Origin: Pseudomonas sp. HMWF021
Lineage (GTDB): Bacteria > Pseudomonadota > Gammaproteobacteria > Pseudomonadales > Pseudomonadaceae
NCBI RefSeq assembly: GCF_003061005.1
Contig: NZ_QAIK01000027.1
Location: 36,741 to 83,949, forward strand
DNA length: 47,209 bases
Direction: 5' to 3'
Position 1 is the first letter of the stretch. The number at the start of each line of letters is the position of its first letter. Below, one piece after another: positions 40,443 to 47,209 of the stretch. The notes beneath the pieces were generated by a model, which was not told the DNA's origin, made no database searches, and saw nothing but the letters and a program-made list of their open reading frames with translations. A program made the position numbers and the translations under genes.

Positions 40443-42251
40443 ATGTCCAAGAAGATCTTTGTCACCGATACCATCCTGCGCGACGCTCACCAATCGCTGC
40501 TCGCCACCCGCATGCGCACCGAAGACATGCTGCCGATCTGCGACAAGCTCGACAAGGTCGGCTACTGGTCGCTGGAGTGCTGGGGCGGCGCGACGTTCGA
40601 CGCCTGCGTACGTTTTCTGAAAGAAGACCCGTGGGAGCGCCTGCGCCAACTGCGCGCCGCGCTGCCCAACACTCGCCTGCAAATGCTCCTGCGCGGACAG
40701 AACCTGCTGGGCTACCGCCATTACAGCGATGACGTGGTCAAGGCGTTCGTCGCCAAGGCAGCGGTCAATGGCATCGACGTGTTCCGTATCTTCGACGCAA
40801 TGAACGACGTGCGTAACCTGCGCGTGGCCATCGAAGCGGTGAAGGCTGCCGGCAAACACGCCCAGGGCACCATCGCCTATACCACCAGTCCGGTGCACAC
40901 CATCGATGCGTTCGTGGCGCAAGCCAAGCAGATGGAAGCCATGGGTTGCGACTCGGTGGCGATCAAGGACATGGCCGGTCTGCTGACACCGTATGCCACC
41001 GGCGAACTGGTTCGCGCACTGAAAGCCGAGCAGTCGCTGCCAGTGTTCATCCACTCTCACGACACCGCAGGCCTCGCTGCCATGTGCCAGCTCAAGGCCA
41101 TTGAAAACGGCGCCGACCACATTGACACCGCGATCTCCAGCTTCGCCTCGGGCACCAGCCATCCGGGCACCGAGTCGATGGTCGCAGCGCTCAAGGGCAC
41201 CGAGTACGACACCGGCCTGAATCTGGAACTGCTGCAGGAGATCGGTCTGTACTTCTACGCCGTGCGCAAGAAGTACCACCAGTTCGAAAGCGAATTCACT
41301 GCCGTCGACACTCGTGTGCAAGTCAACCAGGTGCCGGGCGGGATGATCTCCAACCTCGCCAACCAGTTGAAAGAGCAGGGCGCGCTGAATCGCATGGCCG
41401 AAGTGCTGGCGGAAATCCCGCGTGTTCGGGAAGACCTCGGTTTCCCGCCACTGGTGACCCCGACTTCGCAGATCGTCGGTACCCAGGCGTTCTTCAACGT
41501 ACTGGCCGGTGAGCGCTACAAGACCATCACCAACGAAGTGAAGCTGTACTTGCAGGGCGGTTACGGCAAGGCGCCGGGCGTGGTGAATGAAAAACTGCGT
41601 CGCCAGGCCATCGGCAGCGAAGAAGTGATCGATGTGCGTCCGGCTGATCTGCTCAAGCCGGAAATGACCAAGCTGCGTGCCGATATCGGTGCACTCGCCA
41701 AGTCCGAAGAGGACGTGCTGACGTTCGCCATGTTCCCGGACATCGGCCGCAAGTTCCTTGAAGAGCGTGCCGCCGGCACCCTGACGCCGGAAGTGCTGTT
41801 GCCGATCCCCGAGGCCGGTGGTGTGGCGAAGGCCGGTGGCGAAGGCGTGCCGACCGAGTTCGTCATCGACGTGCACGGCGAAACCTATCGCGTCGACATC
41901 ACCGGTGTCGGTGTGAAGGCCGAAGGCAAACGTCACTTCTACCTGTCCATCGACGGCATGCCGGAAGAAGTGGTGTTCGAGCCGCTCAACGAATTCGTCA
42001 GCGGTGGCAGCAGCAAACGCAAACAGGCATCCGCACCGGGCCACGTCAGCACCACCATGCCGGGCAACATCGTCGATGTGCTGGTCAAGGAAGGCGACAC
42101 CGTCAAGGCGGGCCAGGCCGTGCTGATCACCGAAGCGATGAAGATGGAAACCGAAGTCCAGGCAGCGATTGCCGGCAAGATCACGGCCATCCACGTCGCC
42201 AAGGGCGACCGGGTCAATCCGGGTGAAATCCTGATCGAGATCGAAGGCTGA
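40443..42251 (+). CDS. pycB: Pyruvate carboxylase subunit B (carboxyltransferase + biotin carrier)
   Basis: A 602-residue protein often named oadA. The N-terminal carboxyltransferase domain (about 1-300) has 'VTDTILRDAHQSLLATRMRTEDML', 'QMLLRGQNLLGYRHYSDDVV' and 'FIHSHDTAGLA', with the metal and substrate residues. A conserved PYC/OADA domain follows. The C-terminal biotinyl domain (about 530-602) has the biotin site EAMKMETEV, with Lys567. It transfers CO2 from biotin to pyruvate, replenishing oxaloacetate for the TCA cycle and gluconeogenesis. There are no membrane beta/gamma subunits nearby, so it is not a sodium-pumping oxaloacetate decarboxylase. An intrinsic terminator follows. Confidence 0.93.
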   Translation: MSKKIFVTDTILRDAHQSLLATRMRTEDMLPICDKLDKVGYWSLECWGGATFDACVRFLKEDPWERLRQLRAALPNTRLQMLLRGQNLLGYRHYSDDVVKAFVAKAAVNGIDVFRIFDAMNDVRNLRVAIEAVKAAGKHAQGTIAYTTSPVHTIDAFVAQAKQMEAMGCDSVAIKDMAGLLTPYATGELVRALKAEQSLPVFIHSHDTAGLAAMCQLKAIENGADHIDTAISSFASGTSHPGTESMVAALKGTEYDTGLNLELLQEIGLYFYAVRKKYHQFESEFTAVDTRVQVNQVPGGMISNLANQLKEQGALNRMAEVLAEIPRVREDLGFPPLVTPTSQIVGTQAFFNVLAGERYKTITNEVKLYLQGGYGKAPGVVNEKLRRQAIGSEEVIDVRPADLLKPEMTKLRADIGALAKSEEDVLTFAMFPDIGRKFLEERAAGTLTPEVLLPIPEAGGVAKAGGEGVPTEFVIDVHGETYRVDITGVGVKAEGKRHFYLSIDGMPEEVVFEPLNEFVSGGSSKRKQASAPGHVSTTMPGNIVDVLVKEGDTVKAGQAVLITEAMKMETEVQAAIAGKITAIHVAKGDRVNPGEILIEIEG

Positions 42252-42284
42252 GATAACCGCCGCGATCCAACGCTTTAAACCTCG

Positions 42285-42310
42285 GGGGGGCATGTGCTCC
42301 CCTTTTTTTT
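42285..42310 (+). terminator. Intrinsic terminator of the pyruvate carboxylase operon
   Basis: GGGGGGC-atgt-GCTCCCC (one G-T wobble) followed by eight T, 34 bases after the pycB stop. Confidence 0.93.
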
Positions 42311-42332
42311 CGCCTGCAATACGCTGCTCTTG

Positions 42333-42421
42333 GTAGGAGCTGCCGCAGGCTGCGATCTTTTGATTTTGATTTTGATTTTGCTTTTGAAGATCAAAAGATC
42401 GCAGCCTGCGGCAGCTCCTAC
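42333..42421. repeat. REP inverted pair with TTTTGA tandem repeat in the loop
   Basis: Arms 42333-42361 and 42392-42421 of the GATCGCAGCC family, but in the opposite order to the other pairs (GTAGGAGCTGCC first). The loop holds five TTTTG-A/C hexamer units at 42358-42387 (TTTTGA three times, TTTTGC, TTTTGA), an expansion of the single TTTTGC seen beside other pairs. Confidence 0.85.
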
Positions 42422-42433
42422 ACGAGCGTTGGG

Positions 42434-43969
42434 TCAGAACTCCATTCGCCACTGGCCGGTCACGCCATAGCTGCGGCTATCAGAGCCGGCGTCGCCGCTG
42501 ATGCCGACGCCCAGGGTGTTGCGAGTGGACAGCGTCAGGTCCAGACCTGCATCCAGGCTAAAGAGGTTGCGATCTGTCCCGGCACCGATTACCTCGAAGC
42601 TTTTGCCGCCCTTGACCAGTTGCTGGCGCGTTTCGTTATCAAGCGCTCCGTAGGTTCGTTTCATGCTCGCGCTCAGGCGCGGCGTCAGTTGCAGGCCGTT
42701 GGGCAGATGACTGGTTTTCGCCATGCGCAGGCCGACCGTGCTGGTCGGATTCGCCTGCGTCTGACCATCAACCTTCAGCGCCGCATCCCCCCCTTTTTCG
42801 GTGTAATCGTCACGCTGGTAGCGCTGATACCCGACACCGGCAAACGGTTCGATGCTGACGTCGCCGCGGCCCAGGTTGTAGCCGACCTCGGCAAACACTT
42901 GCTGAGTGCTGGCCTTATAGCTGCTCTTGAGCCGGTCGCTGAAACCGTTGAAGGCAACGCTACGCTTGCCGCTGCCGTCATGGCCACCGTAGCTGGCGCC
43001 CAGCCGCAGGGCGAAAGGGCCATCCTGGCGCAACGCGTATGCGCCAAGGTGCCAGCTGTCGAGATCGCCGTCGAACTGCCGGGCGTCGAAGCGGGTTTGG
43101 GCTTTTGCACCCATCAGGCCGAGATGCCATTGCTCATCGAATCGCCAGTCGGCACCCAGAACCAGGCCATGGGTGGAGTGTTTCAGGGCGCTGTCGAAGT
43201 CGCGATCGACCTTGCCTCCGTGCCCCAGCGCCTGCAGCCAGACCCGCCCGCTGCCTTCACCGCCAGCGGCAAGACGCGGCGCACTGCCCGAACCCTGCGT
43301 ACCCTTGCGGTTGCCCAGCTGATGCATGGCCGAGAGCATGCTCGCGCTGACCGGGCTGGCGCTGCTCAATGTGGCTTTGGCGAGGTTGGCGTTGCTGCCG
43401 GCGGCAAGTTGCTCGAGTGCCAGGCTGGCCGTGGGTGTACTGGCGTCGAGCAGGGCGCTGATGGCGGCATTCGACGGTATGGCAGGCGTTTCGGGCCGTA
43501 CAGGCTGGGGTAATGCGCCAGGCGCTTGAGGTTGTTCAGATGGGACGGGGTTTTCTTCAAGGCTTTTTGCGAGCGTGCGAGCATTCGTGCTGCTTGCCAG
43601 TTGCTCCAGGGATTCGTCGCGTAGAGGCTCAAACGGCTTGCCCCGGTCGGGTGTCTGGTGTTCGGCGTTATTGGCAGAGCTTTCCGCCAGCGTTTCCCCA
43701 GCCAATGTCTGACCCATTGGAAGATTGTCCACGGGTTCGATGGCGGTGGGTGCAGGGCTTTGACTGATGACTTCTTCAATCGTTGAGAGGCCGTCTGACT
43801 CTACGGGTGGTTTTGGCGTTCTTTTTCGAGGCTTTTTGGGTTTGGTTTCAGCCGCGTTCTCGGCGACCGGGATGTCCGGCTGTTGGGCATTGGAGACGCT
43901 GCTCCATCCGATTGCCAGTGCAATCGCCACGGCGAGTTGGAGGGGGCGAAACTTATAGTGTCCGGGCAT
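42434..43969 (-). CDS. Autotransporter beta-barrel protein lacking a beta-helix passenger
   Basis: A 511-residue outer-membrane protein. A signal peptide (LQLAVAIALAIGWSSVSNAQ) is followed by about 150 residues rich in Pro, Glu, Lys and Ser ('KPKKPRKRTPKPP'), probably disordered. A linker/alpha-helix region ('LEQLAAGSNANLAKATLSSASPVSASML') and an autotransporter beta-domain (about 235-511) then end in the outer-membrane signature Phe. The beta-domain aligns by eye with that of the next gene ('VAFNGFSDRLK', 'GYQRYQRDDYTEKGG'). No passenger repeat is seen. It is either a duplicate whose passenger was replaced or a barrel with another role. It sits 198 bases downstream of its paralogue. Confidence 0.88.
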   Translation of the reverse strand: MPGHYKFRPLQLAVAIALAIGWSSVSNAQQPDIPVAENAAETKPKKPRKRTPKPPVESDGLSTIEEVISQSPAPTAIEPVDNLPMGQTLAGETLAESSANNAEHQTPDRGKPFEPLRDESLEQLASSTNARTLAKSLEENPVPSEQPQAPGALPQPVRPETPAIPSNAAISALLDASTPTASLALEQLAAGSNANLAKATLSSASPVSASMLSAMHQLGNRKGTQGSGSAPRLAAGGEGSGRVWLQALGHGGKVDRDFDSALKHSTHGLVLGADWRFDEQWHLGLMGAKAQTRFDARQFDGDLDSWHLGAYALRQDGPFALRLGASYGGHDGSGKRSVAFNGFSDRLKSSYKASTQQVFAEVGYNLGRGDVSIEPFAGVGYQRYQRDDYTEKGGDAALKVDGQTQANPTSTVGLRMAKTSHLPNGLQLTPRLSASMKRTYGALDNETRQQLVKGGKSFEVIGAGTDRNLFSLDAGLDLTLSTRNTLGVGISGDAGSDSRSYGVTGQWRMEF

Positions 43970-44167
43970 GAATCGGGCCTCTCTGGATTGGAGACCCCAC
44001 TCTATTTTTGCTGCAGAAAAACCGATGTCAGCTGCTTCTCACTGCTTTGCAGGCGACATCGGAGCTTCACTGTAGAAAATCACCGCAGGACGCGTGATCA
44101 GTAATTTTAGTCGCGCCCGGCAGGGCCTTTTCCTACGAAAATCCAGACGCTACCGGCTGTTCAACAA

Positions 44168-47125
44168 TCAGAAATTCATCTGCCACTGTCCGACCAACCC
44201 GTGGTTGCGACTGTTGCTGCCCATCTCGCCGCTATAACCCAGCCCCAGGGAGTGTCGTGCCGAAATGCCCACATCCAGCCCGGCTTCAAGTACCAGGCTG
44301 TCGCGATCCAGGGCGCTGCCATCAACATTGAATGCCGTGCCGCCGACCACGAATGCCTGACGCGTCGAGCTGCTGACAGCGCCGTAGGTGTGCTTCCAGC
44401 CTGCGGCCAGGCGCGGGGTCAGGCTCATGCCGTTGTCCAGACTGCTCAGGTGCGCCAGACGCAGGCCGAGGGTGCTGCTGAAGTTGTCCTGGGTCTGGCT
44501 GTCGACGTCCAGTGCGGCGGCGCCTCCCTTTTCCTGGTAACGGTCGCGGTGGTAGCGCTGGTAGCCAAGGCTGGCGAACGGCTCGGCGCTGAGACAGCGG
44601 CTGCCCATGGCGTAGCCGAGTTCGGCGAAGGCTTGCTGGCTGTCGGCGTCGTAATCACCCTTGAGCCGATCACTGAAACCGTTGAATGCCACGGTGCGTT
44701 TGCTTTCCCCCTGATGGCCGCTGTACGCCGCGCCAAGGCGCAGAGAAAGCGGGCCGCTCTGGCGCAGTGCGTAGACGCCGGCGTGCCAGCTCTCGACGTT
44801 GCCATCGACGCCGGTCGCGTCCAGATCAGTCTTCGAATAACCGCCGAGCACACCGAGGCGCCATTGCGGGTTCAGCGCCCATTCGGCACCCAGCACGCTG
44901 CCCTTGGTGCGTTGCTCCAGGCCACTGTTGCCGTGTTCGCCGTCGAGCTTGCCGTAGCCGCCGATGGCTTGCAGCCACAGGCGTCCGCGCGCATTCGGAT
45001 CATTCAGATTGCGCGCCTCGGTCGGTACGCCATTGGCCGCCAGTACAGGTGTTTCTCGCTGATCAAGGCCGACCATCAATCCCGGGCTGCCGCCCATCTG
45101 CTGCATCGCCGCAAGCATGCTGTTGCCGACCTGACTGCTGGCGCCGAGGGTAGCACTGGTCAGGTTGGCATTGCTGGCGCCGGCCAGTTGTTCGATCGCC
45201 GCACCCGCGGTGCTTTGAGTGGTGTTGAGCAGGGCGTTGTACAGCGCGTTGTTCTTGCCCATTGAAGCGAGGCTGCTGGCCGCGTTGTTGCCGTTGCCGG
45301 TCGCCGCGAATTGGCTGAAGGCCACGTCATTGCGGGTGTAGGTCAGATCGACCTGCGTCGGGGTGTAGGCCAGGGTAGGCGTGAGGAATGCGTAATCGCT
45401 GGTGACCTTGCCGAAGGTGCCGTTGACGCTGGCCGCTTGCAGCACGGTGTAATGACTCTGCCACGGATAGGTGCCGCTGCCGGGATTTACCGCCAGGGTC
45501 GCACCGTTGAGGTTGGCCGTGCCGCCGACCTGCACCGGGGCGCTGCTGCCGTCGGCGTTGACCCCGTAGGCCAGGGTCGATCCGCTGCCCATGTTCAAAT
45601 CATGCACGATGCTTGCGCGCCCGAGGCCGGTGTTGGTACGCAGCGTACCGTTGACGTCGAGGCTACCCACCGAGCCGCCACCGGCGTACACACCGCCGGC
45701 GTCTACCGTCAGGCTGCCGGCGATGCCGCCCTGATTGATCAGGGTGGCGCCATTGCGAACCGCACCGCCGTCGCTGAAATCGCCGTTGCCGGTGAGTGTC
45801 CACGCGCCTTGCCGGACTTCCAGCCACTCGAAATCGCGGCTGGCGCCGAAGCTGCCGCCCGCCGCGTCGTCCATCACCACCCGGTCATAACCGCTGCCGC
45901 CATCGACCACGCCGACGAAACGGCTGCCATTGCGCAGGGTCAGGCTGTCGTTGCCGCCCCCCAGGTCGAGCGCCAGGCCGTCGCTGCCGCTGATGGTGCC
46001 GCCGTTGATCACGGTGTCGGCGAACTCGCCGACGAATTTCACGCCGAAGCCGTCGAGGCCTCGAATGGTGCCGTAGTTCTCCAGAGTGGTCGCCGCCAGC
46101 CCTGAACCGCCGCTGCCGTCGTCCACCAGAATGGCGCTGTTGGCCCCGCTGATCAGTGCGCCATTGGCGTTGAGAATATAGCCGCCGCCGAGGGCGATGC
46201 CCTCACTGCCGTTGGCGAACCCGCCCTTGTCCACGCCCCCGGCGCCAACGCCTTGGATGGTGCCGTAGTTTTCGATGTGAGCGATTTTGTCGATATCCAC
46301 CCCGTCGCCATCCCCGTTCGCTTGCAGCCCAGAGTAAGCGCCGGTAAGGGTGCCGTGGTTGATCACCGTGCCGTCGCCGTCGGAGCCGAACCCGGAACCG
46401 TTGCGCCCGGTGATTTGCCCATAGTTGACCAGCGTCGCCCCGAGGTCGGTGGTGATGCCATGGCGGCCGCCGGAAATCACTCCGTAGTTGGTCACGCTGA
46501 CGCCGCTGGCCGAGTCGATGTCGATGCCGTCGAATTTCTCGTCGGCGTTGTGCGAGTCACCGGTGGAGATTTCGCCGTAGTTGGTGATGGTCGCGTTGGC
46601 GCCGGTCTTCATGCCGTCGCTGGCATCGCCGCGAATCAGCCCGCCCGCGCGGTTGATGATGGTGGTTCTGACCCCGTCGCTGCGCAGGGCATCGAGGTCC
46701 AGACCTTGGCCGGTGGTGGAGCGAATCACACCACTGTTGTCGATCAACAGGCTGCCGCTGACGAAATTGCTGTCGATACGCAGCGCGTCGTTGGCGCCCA
46801 GAATTTGCCCGCCGCTGCGGTTGTAGATCCGGTAATTGCGCGCTTGGGTCAGGTCTCCACTGCTGTCGATGGCCCGACCCCCGGTGGAAACGATTCTCCC
46901 CGCGTTATCGACAACCACACCGACGCCGCTGGTCTGGTCCTTCAGGCTCACAGCCTTGCCGCTGTTGGTAATGCTGCCCGGTGCCGAAATCGTCAGCGTG
47001 TCGCTGCCGCCAAGGGTCTGCGAAGCGGTGGTGGCGGTATCGATCTGCACGGTTTTGCCGTGGGCGGTGCCGGCGGTGATCAACAAAATAGCGGCGAGGG
47101 ACAAGCGCTGCGGCGGGAAGGTCAT
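44168..47125 (-). CDS. Type V autotransporter with beta-helix passenger
   Basis: A 985-residue autotransporter. It has a signal peptide (LSLAAILLITAGTAHG), a passenger (about 25-590) of beta-helix repeats marked by 'NYGxIxG' turns (VTNYGVISG, LVNYGQITG, IENYGTIQG, LENYGTIRG) and Asp/Gly loops, a PL-type autochaperone-like end, then a C-terminal beta-domain (about 710-985) that ends in Phe. 'LDLGGGNDSLTL' recurs as a turn motif. Passengers of this class act as surface adhesins or enzymes; no protease triad was found, so adhesion is the simpler guess. One odd Cys lies in the barrel ('GSRCLSAEPF'). The ATG is the first in frame, with AAGG 9 bases upstream. Confidence 0.9.
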   Translation of the reverse strand: MTFPPQRLSLAAILLITAGTAHGKTVQIDTATTASQTLGGSDTLTISAPGSITNSGKAVSLKDQTSGVGVVVDNAGRIVSTGGRAIDSSGDLTQARNYRIYNRSGGQILGANDALRIDSNFVSGSLLIDNSGVIRSTTGQGLDLDALRSDGVRTTIINRAGGLIRGDASDGMKTGANATITNYGEISTGDSHNADEKFDGIDIDSASGVSVTNYGVISGGRHGITTDLGATLVNYGQITGRNGSGFGSDGDGTVINHGTLTGAYSGLQANGDGDGVDIDKIAHIENYGTIQGVGAGGVDKGGFANGSEGIALGGGYILNANGALISGANSAILVDDGSGGSGLAATTLENYGTIRGLDGFGVKFVGEFADTVINGGTISGSDGLALDLGGGNDSLTLRNGSRFVGVVDGGSGYDRVVMDDAAGGSFGASRDFEWLEVRQGAWTLTGNGDFSDGGAVRNGATLINQGGIAGSLTVDAGGVYAGGGSVGSLDVNGTLRTNTGLGRASIVHDLNMGSGSTLAYGVNADGSSAPVQVGGTANLNGATLAVNPGSGTYPWQSHYTVLQAASVNGTFGKVTSDYAFLTPTLAYTPTQVDLTYTRNDVAFSQFAATGNGNNAASSLASMGKNNALYNALLNTTQSTAGAAIEQLAGASNANLTSATLGASSQVGNSMLAAMQQMGGSPGLMVGLDQRETPVLAANGVPTEARNLNDPNARGRLWLQAIGGYGKLDGEHGNSGLEQRTKGSVLGAEWALNPQWRLGVLGGYSKTDLDATGVDGNVESWHAGVYALRQSGPLSLRLGAAYSGHQGESKRTVAFNGFSDRLKGDYDADSQQAFAELGYAMGSRCLSAEPFASLGYQRYHRDRYQEKGGAAALDVDSQTQDNFSSTLGLRLAHLSSLDNGMSLTPRLAAGWKHTYGAVSSSTRQAFVVGGTAFNVDGSALDRDSLVLEAGLDVGISARHSLGLGYSGEMGSNSRNHGLVGQWQMNF

Positions 47126-47209
47126 GAGTGAACGGCCTTTTGTTATAAGCGGGCCGTCCTGTATAGCGAAGGGTTTTTACAGAATGATGTCTTGAAGTCT
47201 GTCTGCATT

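Noticed and set aside
40443..42251. Sodium-pumping oxaloacetate decarboxylase alpha subunit
   Set aside because: No beta or gamma membrane subunits; the partner is a biotin carboxylase and a PycR-like regulator is divergent.
42333..42421. CRISPR array
   Set aside because: The repeats are inverted REP arms and a hexamer tract; no regular spacer pattern exists anywhere in the window.
46253..47131. 292-codon plus-strand frame opposite the autotransporter passenger
   Set aside because: Val/Ala/Gly/Asp-rich mirror of the repeat-rich passenger; no start signals or domain.

Overview
The window is Pseudomonas chromosome, most likely from the P. fluorescens group. It is GC-rich. It carries Pseudomonas REP palindromes of two families (around 'GGGAGC..GCTCCC' and around 'GATCGCAGCC..GGCAGCTCCTAC'), a compact gene layout, and blocks of gene order that I recall from P. 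aeruginosa PAO1 near PA5541-PA5534, PA5518-PA5516 and PA5443-PA5435. Three sites match the Pseudomonas ParB/parS core (8176, 19500, 20419). Together with the recalled gene order, this suggests the window lies within tens of kb of oriC and reads away from it. No rRNA, tRNA, CRISPR array, insertion sequence or prophage was seen.

Layout. 1-3.4 kb: a periplasmic repeat protein cut at its first base by the window edge, then a LysE-type exporter divergent from an Lrp/AsnC regulator. 3.5-11.1 kb: a dihydrolipoamide dehydrogenase, divergent from a tightly coupled four-gene operon (three SPFH/band-7 membrane proteins and a P1B-type metal ATPase). One SPFH protein has a run of 18 histidines at its N-terminus, and the ATPase has no metal-binding domain of its own. 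This is my best candidate for an undescribed system. 11.3-14.6 kb: cyclopropane fatty acid synthase, cardiolipin synthase and a DUF3617 protein (membrane lipid genes). 14.7-25 kb: a zinc-starvation island. A minus-strand operon folE2-znuC-znuB-znuA-gamma carbonic anhydrase-dihydroorotase runs from a Zur box. A zinc amidase diverges from the same box. A second, perfect Zur box precedes zigA and a DUF1826 gene, and another COG0523 GTPase follows. The operon pairs zinc uptake with apparently zinc-sparing replacements for folate, bicarbonate and pyrimidine steps. The last gene, dihydroorotase, is frameshifted as the sequence reads.

25-33.4 kb is housekeeping: DUF3301, pdxY, an acyl-CoA thioesterase, a Kef-type antiporter, a SMI1/KNR4 protein, a Tim44-domain membrane protein, a small DMT transporter and uvrD. 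33.7-42.3 kb: a PAS-GGDEF-EAL protein, an RpiR/SIS sugar-phosphate regulator, a small basic protein, and a LysR regulator (PycR-like) divergent from the two-subunit pyruvate carboxylase, which ends in a clear intrinsic terminator. 42.4-47.1 kb: two tandem type V autotransporters on the minus strand. The upstream one has a normal beta-helix passenger. The downstream paralogue keeps the barrel but has a short Pro/Lys/Glu-rich segment in place of the passenger.

All names rest on reading motifs by eye. No database search or alignment was run, and PAO1 gene numbers are from memory.
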